DNA of 64,000 nucleotides from Holothuria scabra (taxonomy: Eukaryota; Echinodermata; Holothuroidea; Aspidochirotida; Holothuriidae): positions 72,778,719 to 72,842,718 of the forward strand of contig CM074179.1 of NCBI GenBank assembly GCA_037179385.1, written 5' to 3'. The position numbers and the translations under genes are program-made. Shown piece after piece: positions 37,528 through 48,190 of the stretch. The notes under the pieces were generated by a model. That model did not search any database. It saw only the letters and a list, made by a program, of their open reading frames with translations, and had not been told where the DNA came from. Each line of letters opens with the position of its first letter. Position 1 is the stretch's first letter.

Positions 37528-37577
37528 GAAAAGAACAGATACTGCGCATGATCTTAGCCAAAAGATCGGGAAGTGGC
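37528..37577 (-). ncRNA. U2 snRNA 5'-domain-like sequence (probable pseudogene)
   Basis: On the minus strand, about 40 of 50 positions match the first 50 nt of U2 snRNA, including the unbroken blocks TTTTGGCTAAGATC and AGTATCTGTTCTT. The branch-site recognition element reads GCAGTA instead of GTAGTA and stem I is altered. Similarity stops after this segment, so the Sm site and the 3' domains are missing. It is best read as a truncated U2 pseudogene or a U2-derived repeat. Confidence 0.6.
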
Positions 37578-37617
37578 TAGGTTGGACTAAAAGTAAACGT
37601 GGGGTGTAGGTTACACC

Positions 37618-37697
37618 AGGCGGTAGCCAGGATTGTGTCATGGGGGTTGGGGGATGGTGTCATCGGAGGGGATTCTGACCCCAACCCCCGTGGCTAC
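37618..37697. mobile_element. Relic of the CAGTGGCGTAGCC MITE family
   Basis: CGGTAGCCAGGATTGTGTCA on the left and CCCCCGTGGCTAC on the right match the ends of the element at 16773-16953, with a shorter interior. The outer bases are eroded and no target duplication remains. Confidence 0.5.
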
Positions 37698-38675
37698 ATA
37701 TGTCCAAATTGAAATTACTTTCACACCTACCCAGAAATTACTACCTGTGAAAATAACACGTTGTCAGAATTTGCGGTTAGTTTGTCTCGGTACTGGTCCG
37801 ACATGGGATAAAATGCTCTCTAATTAGATTACTCCTTGGACCCCGGGCCACCAGGATCGAGTTATCGACACAGGCTAGACGAGGCTTTGTCTGTTCCCGT
37901 GGTACAATGTTCTCGAATATTGGAAACATCAGCACTTGTGCGAACATTTAATACCCCGGGAATAAAGACCCTTAAGTTGTAACCATGTCCAAATAGGCCT
38001 AATCGAGGTATACGACAACGGAGAGCATCGAACCTTGGGAACATTGAACTTGAACTCCGGGTAGACCCCCGTAGAACTTGTGCTATATCCGTGTGCATTG
38101 TTGCTGATGAGGTATTAAAAATACGACCCCTCCTACGACCCCTCCTAAAACTAAGTTTGACATTTTTTTTCTTTCACCCACACTCAAGAGTAAAATAAAC
38201 AACGAGACCGGGCCAAGAGTTAGGCCAATATGTTAAAGACGTCGGAAGGACCAGGAGACAGAGGTGAAGATCTCCTCGGGCTCTGAAAAATGAAAAAAGG
38301 AGAAAAATCCACTGCTCAACCAGCAGTGGCGTACGGCGCGAAGAAGTACTGCGCCCCCACCCCAACCCCACAAAAAAAATCCGCAAAATCTAAAATTCGG
38401 GCAGGAGTTTGGATGAAAAACGGGGAGCCACGTATTAGTTAAAAAAAATGACATTATTTTTCAGAAGATTGCAAAGCGTGCCCGATATATTACAAAGATA
38501 TGCTCGCAGTGGCGTAGCTACGTGCTACGGGGGGGGGGAGGGGGCTGGAGCTCCTTCCCCTACTGAATCGCCCAGCCCCCAGCAGCCCCCACCCCCACTG
38601 GCAACCTGGGCAAAATATTATATTCATGCTGGTAATATTCAATCCGGACTACCCGTCCACTATGACATAGATACA
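37698..38675. other. Unassigned DNA upstream of HIKESHI
   Basis: A balanced-composition minus-strand frame at 37862-38098 (78 codons) shows no domain I can name. CAGTGGCGTA-type transposon ends occur near 38326 and 38508. No gene is supported. Confidence 0.4.
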
Positions 38676-39616
38676 CTTAACATAACATAACATAACATAA
38701 CATAACATAACAGGTTAAAGGGCAAAGGGGGGCTGTAAAGGCCCCATAAGATGCCCTGTAATCCAAAAATCCCCCAAAACAAAGCAAACCACCAACACCT
38801 AAAGAGCCCAGAAAGATTAGATTCTACCACAGTCATGGAAAAACTTGTCAATATTAACCTTAAAACGGTGCACTGATGTGGAGTTAACAACCCACTCAGG
38901 CAGGCTATTCTACTCACTAACAACCCTATGAGAGAAACTGAACTTCCTAATGTCAAGTCTAGCAAAAGACTTTTCAAGCTTTTTGCAATGGCCTCTAACC
39001 CGAGGATTACTCTGGACCTTTAAATAACTGCAAGCTAACAAAGGATTCCCTTCAGATAGAAATTTGTATACCTGGAGCATGTCCCCCTAATCCTTCTCAG
39101 CTCCAAAGTGGTAAGCCCAAGCAGCTTAAGCCTTTGGGAATAAGGTAGATTTTTAACCTCAGGTATGAGTCGGGTAGCTCTCTTCTGAACTTGCTCTAAA
39201 AGCAATTTGTCCTTTTCAAAGAAGGGACTCCAGGCCTGTGCAGCATAGTCGAGATGGGGTCGAACCAGCTGCTTATACAAATTTAGCACAATTTCTTTAC
39301 TAAAACTCTTAAAATTCCTCCTGATCAACCCAAGCACCCTATTTGCCCTTGCAGCAGTAGCTGCACACTGCCTAGATGACTTTAAATCTCCTGTAATAAC
39401 TACACCAAGGTCTTTCTCAGAAGTCACTTTGTTCAAATTAGTACCATTCATAGTATAATCATGGTGGGGATTCTTAGAACCAAAGTGGAGGACTTTGCAC
39501 TTATCAGCATTAAAAGACATTTGCCAAGTCTGTGACCATGAAAATAACCTATCCAGATCTCGATAGATCTTCGATAGATCCATGCAGTTGCGGGGTATTC
39601 TGCAATTTTGTCGCAC
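38676..39616 (-). mobile_element. 5'-truncated CR1-like LINE with TTATG tail
   Basis: The minus strand encodes L-F-S-W-S-x-x-W-Q-M-S-F-N-A-D-K-C-K-V-L-H, E-K-D-L-G-V-V-I, R-A-N-R-V-L-G-L-I-R-R, L-V-R-P-H-L-D-Y, R-L-K-L-L-G-L-T-T-L-E-L-R-R, the C-terminal part of a CR1/jockey-type reverse transcriptase. Near 39082-39086 the frame shifts and the protein continues in another frame (Q-V-Y-K-F-L, R-L-D-I-R-K-F, N-S-L-P). The 3' end carries an array of about seven TTATG units (plus strand CATAA, 38677-38713), the usual short tandem tail of such LINEs. Dead copy. Confidence 0.88.
38677..38713 (-). repeat. TTATG tandem tail of the LINE
   Basis: Seven or so CATAA units on the plus strand directly adjoin the 3' end of the LINE fragment. 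Confidence 0.9.
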
Positions 39617-40924
39617 TCTGAATTTCAGAATGAATTCAGGTAGATTGTGACAAGTTTCATATCTTCGGAATCTCTTGACTTTTACTCGTCGGGTTTCTGG
39701 ATGGATAATTTTCTAGCAGATTTAGACTGGCTGAAATTGCCTACTTGGTGTGGTTTAAAGTCCGCTCCTAGCATCTGGCCTGTTTCTATCTCCTGTAGGG
39801 ATTTTTTTTCAATTCCTGGGGATGCACAAATTTGTTCCAAAGTCATACTTGGTGTGGTGGGTAGAATATTTGAGTCAAATATGGTTGGTAGGAATTTGCA
39901 CTTTGCACGGTCATTGCTGCCAGTCATTGGCCAGTGCAACAACCAAACCTATTTTGGGTCAATGCAGTCTCAAGGGTCGCAACTAGGGTGTAGCCAGTTT
40001 TTTGTTTTGTGAGGGGGAAAAATCGACCTATCGTCCCTATTCTTGACGACCGTCCTGGGGTTCCCCCTCCCCTTTTGGAAAAATTTTTCTGCTTCCAAGG
40101 CCTTAGATGCAAAATGGTGCGATATTTTGCTTCTTTTTTATACTAAATCAATATGTGCTGAAAATGTCCTGATTCCATGCAATCATATTTTGGATATTGT
40201 CCAAATTTTTGCATTAAAGTACCGAAAGCACTAAAGACCTAGGCCATACGGTCACCTCCTGAAACTCACTTTTCAATGGCGTGTGCAGTCCATTGTACAA
40301 CAAATATAACACTGAAATTATAAAAAAAAAAATATGGATTAGAATGTGAATCATAACAGCATCGATAGCAAACATTTGAATAACAACAAGGTACATGAAA
40401 TTGTGCAAGATGATTTATCAGAACTTAAAATAAAAATCCTGTCTTTCATACTGCTGCAGGTCACTGAGCTTTTATCAAAGCCACCTCTAGGCGCGTGTCC
40501 AGGATTTTCAGCACGGAAGGGGAGGGGTCAGCAGAATTTCAATCTTTGGGAAAATTTATGTTTGTGGCTATCTAAGCGGAGCGCCACCATCAGTTGGCGC
40601 GGAGCGTACAAGAAAATTTTTGGTTTTACAAACCCACCGGAAACGGCACTTCCTATGTGCATATCAAATGGGTTTTGAGGTAAACAAAAGTGGTCGACTC
40701 TCCAAAAACTCAGTGACGTGTATGACCAATATGCTTGTGATAAATTTAACCGTGATGATAGGTTAAGCTCTTGATTTTGCCTTAAAATTCTTGCGTGATG
40801 TTGGAGGATATTACCCGGCAAAGAATAATTAAGCAACTTTCAGTGGTGTTTAAAGGGGGTGTTTAAAGGTTTGAGTTTAAATGTTTTTGTGGCCTTTCTA
40901 GGTAACAAGCCATAGCATGGTGTG
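39617..40924. other. Intergenic repeat debris
   Basis: No gene recognised. Contains a reverse copy of the two-palindrome module at 40570-40660 (AAGCGGAGCGCCACCATCAG and TTGGCGCGGAGCGTACA). Confidence 0.45.
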
Positions 40925-40985
40925 CTATTGCTAGACGCGTTTCGCCCGAAAAAATTATTTTCGGGGCTCATCAGGAGCATGATAT
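40925..40985 (-). ncRNA. Hammerhead ribozyme, type I, Penelope-like
   Basis: On the minus strand the catalytic core CTGATGA (40974-40968) is followed by stem II (GCCC paired with GGGC, one bulged C, GAAAA paired with TTTTC, loop of about 5 nt), then GAAA (40943-40940), a minimal stem III (A-T and C-G pairs with a GC loop) and the cleavage triplet GTC, with the predicted cut after 40934. Stem I can form four pairs (TGCT with AGCA) after one mismatch next to the core. All core bases are present. The very short stem III is typical of hammerheads in Penelope-like retroelements, which carry them in their terminal repeats. No Penelope reverse transcriptase was found nearby, so this is a fragment. 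Confidence 0.8.
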
Positions 40986-41660
40986 ATAGTAGGAAGGCAA
41001 TGGTGCCAGAGTATCACGTATAAACTGGTTGGAATAGATGTTATTCAGATAAAACATTTGGAACCACGGGCGGGTCCAAAGTGCATTAAGTGAATAATTG
41101 TAACTCTCCGTTAGCAGGTATGCCGGGCAAGGTTGTGATTTGGCTGGCTTGAGAGAGTTACGATGTGATAGCCCTTTCCGATACAACATTATCCCAGTAT
41201 TATTCGCGGGACCGACCAGTGTGTCGGAGGTTCCTATTAAAAGAGTTTATGGTAATGTGGTAATCGCGAACAAGTGTAGGATATATAGGACATTTATGTA
41301 ATCAGATAAATAGCTCAAACGCTCGGTAGGTTAATGCCGCTGTTGGGCAATAAGTCATTGGTGCTATTTTGATAAGTGCGGTGAGTGAGTCAGAGTACCG
41401 CTTGTACGCCCGCAAAGAAAATACACTGATATACGAAATCTGATTGGTTGACACGTATGATAGATAAATTTTCGCGATTTGGCCGGTAATCGGCCAATGT
41501 GGCAACCTTGGGCTGCGGGCGCGAGACGACCGGAAATTTCTGTGCCGACTGCTTCGACTAGTTACGAAATTGGATGAGCAAAGCATCGTGAATCTCGTGT
41601 TCTTCTTGAGCAAGCACGGGTAGTGATACATTTTATCTTGTAATTTTCCGATCAAATACC
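40986..41660. other. Possible Penelope-like terminal repeat remnant
   Basis: Upstream of the ribozyme on the minus strand. Frames here are open over 70-117 codons but show no reverse transcriptase or GIY-YIG motif. Assignment to the same element rests on adjacency only. Confidence 0.3.
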
Positions 41661-42110
41661 GACTGCTTAGATCCCCCTATAAGCCTGGCAAATGTCAGTT
41701 CCCACTGTCTAATGGTTACGATTTCTGGTAGCGCTCCGCGTAGATGGTCTTCTCAGCAGAATTTTGGTTTCAAGTGAACAATTTTTTGAAAACGGAACCT
41801 CGGAACAGCAACTGCTTAGACCCTCTATAAGCATAGGAAAGGACATTTTTGACTCTCTGAAGGGTCAGATTTTTCAAAATTTCCCTTACGTTTAGCCCCA
41901 ACGTATGGTGATGCACCACTTAGACCGTTTTATAGCAGAATTTAAGTTTTAAGTGAACATTTTTCACAAAAGTAAACTGAAAATAGCGACTGCTTTAGAT
42001 CCCCCTATAATCCCAGGAAATGCCATTTTCAACTGTCTGAGGGGTCCGATACTTCAACATTTTCTGTACGCTTCGCGCCAACTAATGGTGGTTTACCACT
42101 GGCAAATTGA
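41661..42110 (+). repeat. Three tandem copies of the two-palindrome module
   Basis: Monomers start at about 41661, 41810 and 41987, each opening with a variant of GACTGCTTAGATCCCCCTAT. Each continues with a GGAAATG/CATTT block and a block related to CGCGCCAACTAATGGTGG. The copies are diverged from each other, so the array is old or was not homogenised. Confidence 0.7.
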
Positions 42111-43509
42111 AGATTGAAGATATGAGCGAGCACCTCTGCTTAGGAATTGAAATTTTAGGAGCGCGAAGCGCGCGGAAAATTTTGCTTTTTTGAAACAACT
42201 TATGCCGAATATGGAGCTCTTATTGAGAGGATTCGGGACTTTGGAATTTCATGAGTTGTTAATATCACACAGTAGACTGGTTTCACAAATGGCAATTTTT
42301 CCGAATTCTTCATTTTTCAGCGACGTCTGCCTCTTGTAGCTACGCCGCACAGGGTGTCTAATGAAAGGAGGCCAGATGCAAAATGGTGTTAAATGTTTCA
42401 ATATTTTGAGTTACCAGGAAACTCAAGTTTTAAAAACATGATCTTGAAAGTGTTGGTAATTACTTCAACGGACTATACAGTCAATGTTAATTTAAATACC
42501 GGGTATATAACTAAATAGAATCACAACGAAAATTGTGATGGCTTGCGAAGGACTTGCAAAGTATAAACTTTAAATTATTGCTACAAATATCGATATCGTA
42601 ATCGGAAGAACACTTCTTTCATAACACACATGTATAGCCTACTATTTCTCTTCCAGGTCTCAAAGAGTGGGGGTGGGTGGCTTTCACGTAAGTATCCCCT
42701 CCACTAAAAAGTGGGGGACATGTCGCTCATGCCCCCCCCCCCCCATGATCAACGCCCATGCCATGGTTTTGCAAGTTAGCAATGTAGATATGACATGGCT
42801 CGTCGTGTGTGAGGGAGACAAATATTGTCTTAAAAATAATTTGCATTCTCAATCACAGACCTGTCTGTCCTCAAGTTATGAGATTTTTATTTTTCCTAAC
42901 CAAAATTAGGAAGATTTTTAGAAAAACAAACTGGGGGCTGATAATTTTCAACTAAAGCAATACAAATACTTCCTCAGGCCTGGGCGCTTTGGTCAGATAA
43001 GGCTATGCTTTGCACTTTGCAAGTTGCTCTTCAGTTGCGTATTTCAACGTACGCTGCCATACCAGGTATAAGCAGGACTGAAGTCGAGTGCGGAATAGGA
43101 CTCGAACTCGTGATTTCAGAATTTGAAGGACTCGACCATAGAGGAATGGCTTTTACGCCACTTAGAAAAAAACCGGGACTCGAGTCCTTGAAAGTTTTAA
43201 AATTGCCGGACTCGTGACTTGGACGCTCCGGACTCGACCGTCTTACAGCACTGGCTGGTAAGCATGGAGTATATAATATTTGTAAAGATGATAAAATGCT
43301 TACTTTAGCATCGCGAATAGGTTTAAATCATTTTAAACAATCAAACAAATAAAAATGTGTTCATTCATGGTCAAAGTTTTCAAACTTAAGCCTATAGGCT
43401 TAGTCTTAACTGTTGGTCATTTTCAGAATGTCACAAATGAAATGGAAGACTGAGAGAAGGGAGAATAGCACATGAAACCGCAGGAGGCCGGGAGATCTGC
43501 TTGAAACCA
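42111..43509. other. No gene recognised
   Basis: Contains a G/C-run patch (42725-42745) and short frames without conserved motifs. Confidence 0.45.
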
Positions 43510-43917
43510 CACTCTAAAATCAGTCACTCTTTGTTCGAGTGAAAAGTGTAAATTCACTCCATTAGAGTGATAATTCACTCCATTAGAGTGAAGTTCCCTC
43601 CAAAAGGAGTGAAGTTCCCTCCAAAAAGAGTGAAGTTCCCTCCAAAAAGAGTGAAATTCACTAGAGGAAGAGGGAAAATTCGCTCTTCCACGAGTGCCTG
43701 CAATGATCGCTCTTTTTTTAAGAGCGATCACTGTGGGCACCCCGTCAAGAGTGAAACTTTGCTCGTTTTAAGGGAATTTCACTCTTTTTAGAGTGAACTT
43801 CACTCTTTTTGGAGGGAACTTCACTCCTCTTGGAGTGAATTATCACCCTAATGGAGTGAATTTACACTTTTCACTCGATCAAAGAGTGATTAAGTTCACT
43901 CTTTTGATTTTAGAGTG
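43510..43917. mobile_element. ACTCT-rich foldback element, copy B (408 bp)
   Basis: The two halves are inverted repeats of each other over nearly the whole length, from CACTCTAAAATCA at the left to TGATTTTAGAGTG at the right, with the centre at about 43713 (GATCGCTCTT against AAGAGCGATC). Each arm is itself a series of 19-20 bp units (GAGTGAAGTTCCCTCCAAAA) that contain small palindromes such as GGAGTGAATTCACTCC-like variants. There is no coding sequence. It belongs with 13620-13860 and 47947-48190. Confidence 0.88.
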
Positions 43918-44638
43918 CACGGTCTCAGACACCCTGTAAAACGATGAGAATTGACAGGTATGCCGTCTATAATTTGAACACAGACCGTTGGTGGTTGAAT
44001 GACGTATACCAAAATTTTACACAATTTTGCTTGAAAGTAAACTTCTTTTGTTTTCAAAAAGCTTAGCGACCTCCAAAAGAACAACCATCGTTACACTTCC
44101 TCAAATGTTGTATCCCTCCTTGCATACCTTTCGGCGTACATCCCTTGGTTGGGTTGCTCAAGTTCCTAATCATAACTTTTGAATCCATGAAAATATCGTT
44201 CGTAACTACAAAAGGTTACGCAGACGTAGACTGACTGTAGCGGATTCCTCTCTATTGCAATTTTAATTTTTAAAGGCTACGTTGCAAAACCACTGGTTCT
44301 TCACTCAACATTGATCATTTGTCATGCCTCTACCGGTATAAATGATACATGAAGACTTTCCACTTTATCCTCGGCAAGTTATTTCTAAAGAAAACCTAAA
44401 AAAAAATCACATTCCTATGGAGCGCCCTTTATTTGACCAAGCCTTCGACACTGCAGCACTCGGATGAACGACGTTGACAACAATAGGCAAACAAGCATTT
44501 AAAGATTTGAAATGCAGAAAAGGGGGGGGGGGGGAAGAAATGTATTAGGGTCGTCTTTGAACAGAAACGACACAAATTTTCTTGACAATTTTAAAGTCTT
44601 TAAACCCTTCTTGCGCATGCTTTATAAGCCGGTAGACG
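43918..44638. other. No gene recognised
   Basis: Short frames only; a poly-G run at 44521-44533. Confidence 0.45.
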
Positions 44639-44922
44639 CATGGGCGTCCGCAGGTATGGGCAAGAGGGGGACTTGCCCCAATCTGGAAAATCAGAAATTT
44701 GGAAACAAATGAATAAAAAATAAAGAAAAAACGAATAAAAGGTGTTTCCCCTGATTATATTTGCGGAAAAGAGGCTTCAGAAATGCCATTTGTAGCGATT
44801 TGGGAGTTGTTTTGGGCCAAAATTTCATTGCGTTTGGAGCCAACTCATGGTGGCGCGGAGCTTTTGCCCATCCCTGGAAATTTTTGCCCCCACCCCCTGA
44901 ATTTTTTCTGCGGACGCCCATG
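44639..44922. mobile_element. hAT-like MITE (284 bp) carrying the two-palindrome module
   Basis: Perfect terminal repeats CATGGGCGTCCGCAG at both ends, flanked by an exact 8-bp duplication GGTAGACG (44631-44638 and 44923-44930). The interior holds a forward module copy (AGAAATGCCATTT at 44779 and CCAACTCATGGTGGCGCGG near 44840). Confidence 0.9.
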
Positions 44923-44930
44923 GGTAGACG

Positions 44931-45859
44931 GAAGTTCTTGAGGACACAAATACTTCACGGAACAATTCTTGCGAAAATTGTACTTCGTAATCAAGTGCCC
45001 AGCGGATTACACCTTTGTTTTCTTCAAATGCGAGGGGGTGGGAGGGGGAAGGGGGTAACGCAGCGGTACTTGGAGGTGCTTTAAACTCCAAGACCGCTGC
45101 TTTTGGTGTATTTCCATACTGGCTTGGTATACTTTCATGAATATACTTTGCCGTTGATTAATGCAATGTTTATTTTGAATTTGGCGAAACTTCTCTTTCT
45201 ATAAACGGAGGGCCCTTGCTCCGCCGATGAGGGCATGGTACCGATGCCCAGTGGTGGATCAACCAGTGTTCCATTAAAGATTTAGTGACCATTGAAAATG
45301 TTAAAGATTACTGGGAGCGGACAACAGTCAAATGATCAGTGTATTCCAGAGGAGACAGAAGCCGGTCTGGATTCGAGAAGGTTTCTTTTCAACGATCAAG
45401 TTCTCTTTTGCGCTGTAAATGGTCATGAACCCGTCAAAACTGAAACTGACCAGTATCGGGCAATTGACTGAGTCAATGATATAAGTAAATTTTGCATTGT
45501 AATTTTTGGCGAGGAAATTCTTAGACTAGGAAGAATTTCCCTACCGATCTTTTCATTTAACCCCACTGGAAATCGCTTAAAAATTGCTTGAATATTTGCA
45601 ATATCTTTGCAAATCGCTTGTAGGTTATGACGATGTTTGTTATGACGATGTTTAATTTCTTCTCAATCACTTCATCAGGACGCAAAAATCTGGGGGACCT
45701 GGAGAAAATGTGGGGGCCTAAACCCCCAGCCCTCACCCCTCCGTGGCTACGCCACTGTCTGATGGCGACATGCACAAAATTAAAACTAGTTACATAACTC
45801 TGAGTGTAGCTATGATCACCTGAGACAAAAACGTTTAGCCTACTATAGAAATCTGTTTT
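44931..45859. other. Intergenic DNA with transposon fragments
   Basis: A lone CCGTGGCTACGCCACTG end of the CAGTGGCGTAGCC family lies at about 45740-45756. No gene recognised. Confidence 0.45.
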
Positions 45860-46189
45860 TTTATGTTTGAATCTTGCCCTCTCACCCCAAACTAGTATCG
45901 ATAGTCCACAGAAATTTTCTATTGGCTCAGTTGTTTGATTGACAGTTCGTTCAAACAATTCAGAGTACGGTACCAAAGCTTATATGACACAGCAGCATGG
46001 ACTGTACTGAGGGAGTTTTGATTATACACATTGAGCTATTTATCTTTACTCACCCTAAAGCAATGAACTGAAACTGTGTCTGAATGAGGATGAATTTTAT
46101 ACAATTTTGGGAGGGGCTTAAGTGAGAAGGGTGGGAGAATTGGTACTGTCGGAGCAGGGAGGAGAGGGGAGAAATCGGGCATTTAAGCT
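45860..46189 (+). mobile_element. TTAA MITE family, diverged copy 3
   Basis: Follows the copy at 36510-36817 in order: CACCCCAAACTA, then a TTGATTG block, TTCAAACAAT, a block with GAGGATGAATTTTA, and GGGAGGGGCTTAAGT with GGGTGGGAGAATTGG. It ends near GGCATTTAA. Much more diverged than copies 1 and 2; the left end is unclear. Confidence 0.65.
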
Positions 46190-46705
46190 TAGGGATAACT
46201 GTAAGCGCACCATTTTTCATATTCTTACATTCGTAAAGTACAATTCCCGGCCGGTGATCTGAAGGGTTTTTAAAGCCCCACATTTTCTTAAGTTCCCTCT
46301 GCGCCATTCAGTAGTGACACTCCGATCAGATAGTCCTCCTGGAGTTCACCCCACTTACAATTTTCCCTTCGGCCACAAACTGACCTGGCCCCTTCTGTCA
46401 ATTTAGTTCTGAATCCTACACTGCGACCTACTTGAATTGGAGGTCGGATTCTTCAATAAAACCCACAAAACCTGTCATACAACTATAATTTTCTGCAACA
46501 TAAGCTTCAAATTTTCAAATGTTTGTTTAAAGTGGGAAAAAATTGAAAAAAAAAAAAAAAATGGTGGATACAATGTCTACTTATTCACCCCGACGTTCTA
46601 CTTAGTTTTGCTCGTGAAAGGCATATCACTAGAAAACCCAACTGTTCAATTTTAACTAACCAAAAACATATTTTCTTTCACTAACTTCCAAAATCTCTCT
46701 AACAT

Positions 46706-46998
46706 CAGTGCCGTCGGAAGGTATTTTCGATCGGGGGGGGGGGGCTGACTCGGGCTGACTATCTAAGCGGAGCGCCACCATCAGTTGGCGCGGAGCGTAC
46801 AGAAAATTTTGAAAAATCCCAACCCCTCAGACAGCTGGAAATGAATTTCCTGGGCTTGTTAATAGTATCTAAGCAGTCCTTATTTTGACCTTTCGTTGTA
46901 ATAAAATGCTCACTTCCCAAAAAAAAAAAAAAAAAAAACTATATATGGCAAAATTATTGGGGGGCTGCAGCTCCAGCCCCCCGCTTCCGACGGCCCTG
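46706..46998. mobile_element. MITE (293 bp) carrying the two-palindrome module
   Basis: Terminal repeats CAGTGCCGTCGGAAG and, from the right, CAGGGCCGTCGGAAG, with AACAT on both sides (46701-46705 and 46999-47003) as a probable 5-bp duplication. A reverse module copy fills 46762-46858. Terminal repeats differ from those of 44639-44922 and 23098-25541, although the core is shared. Confidence 0.78.
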
Positions 46999-47003
46999 AA
47001 CAT

Positions 47004-47946
47004 GAGATTAATTTTCAAAATTCAAAAAAGAGGAAACGTTTTCGAGCAAATTTTCAGTCTCGTCTGAGAGCTTTTCGCAGGCCGTCGGCAAAATTACTAG
47101 CCGCAAACGGATTTCAGTCACCTATACATTTTTTTGTTTTATTTTGCTCATCCTGTCATATGAATGGCAAATTCTTCCAACCACGCCCGAATTTTAATGG
47201 CTCTTCATGACCAAATTTAATCCATAATTTCCACATTTTCTTTAAGTTAAGCATGGAATTTTATGTATTTGTTGAAAAAAGGGACACTTGCGTCTCGAAT
47301 TCTGTCAGTCACTTCCCACTGGCAACTCATAGCCTTTGTCGGGGCTTCAAAATTCTTCCCCCTTGTCGAGTCGCCCCCCCCCCCCCCGTATGTTCAGTTG
47401 GAACAAAACTTAGAATGCCGATTTTCATTCAACATATACGTGATTATCTAACTATTGACGGTTTCAAATTTTGTTACGTCACAAATTGGAGGGATTTCTC
47501 CAAGAAGTGTATCAATTAATGTCCCAACCCCCTCGTGTTGGACCAAAACTATAGATCCAATCGGTTTTCTGATAACTATGGCACCCCCCACCCCCCCAAA
47601 AAAAAAAGACAAAAAAAAAAGAAGAAAAAGAAAAGTTTGAGCCTTGTGAAGTTTTTTGGATACAAGTATTTGCCCTCTATACCAGGGGTGAGGAACCTTT
47701 TTGATTGGACCGGCCAGACGGGAGAAATGAAAACTTAACGGGACGGCACTTTAACCCAATACCTGCTTTTGAATTCAAACGTTAATCCCAAGACTTTCAA
47801 GAAATTTAAATCTTTATCCATAAAACACAATGTTTTTATATTATTGTCGATAGTTAACGGGGAAAACAGGACTACCCAGACGCGGATACAGACACTTCGA
47901 AATGGGAGCCTGATGAACATGAAGGAAGAGGTGTGTGAGAGGGTTA
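47004..47946. other. Intergenic DNA with a hAT-like end
   Basis: CAGGGGTGAGGAACCTTTTT at 47685-47704 resembles the common start of hAT transposons; no matching right end was found. Poly-C and poly-A runs occur at 47378-47389 and 47590-47636. Confidence 0.4.
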
Positions 47947-48190
47947 CACTCTAAAAAATAAAAAAGTGAAATTTCACTCGGGCGTTAGAAGAGTGAAAAT
48001 TGTGAAGTTCACTCTAAAAGAATTGAAACTTACTTCCCAAATACTGATATTCACTTCAAAAGAGCGAAGTTTCACTATTCATGGACTGCCAGAGGGAGCA
48101 CTCCTAAAACAGTGATCCCTGCAAGGCACTCGTTAAAGAGTGAATTTTCACTCTTTTTGGAGTGAATTTCACTCCTCTTGGAGTGGATAT
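47947..48190. mobile_element. ACTCT-rich foldback element, copy C (right end lost)
   Basis: Starts CACTCTAAAAAA, followed by GTGAA, ACTCT and GAGTG repeats and the family centre in reverse orientation (CAGTGATCCCTGCAAGGCAC). The right arm stops at about GGAGTGGATA, without the terminal repeat. Confidence 0.7.

Noticed and set aside
37528..37577. A functional U2 snRNA gene
   Set aside because: Only the first 50 nt are similar, the branch-recognition element is changed and no Sm site follows.
38100..38130. A second hammerhead core (CTGATGA with a short stem)
   Set aside because: The bases after the stem read GACC instead of GAAA and no stem I is evident.
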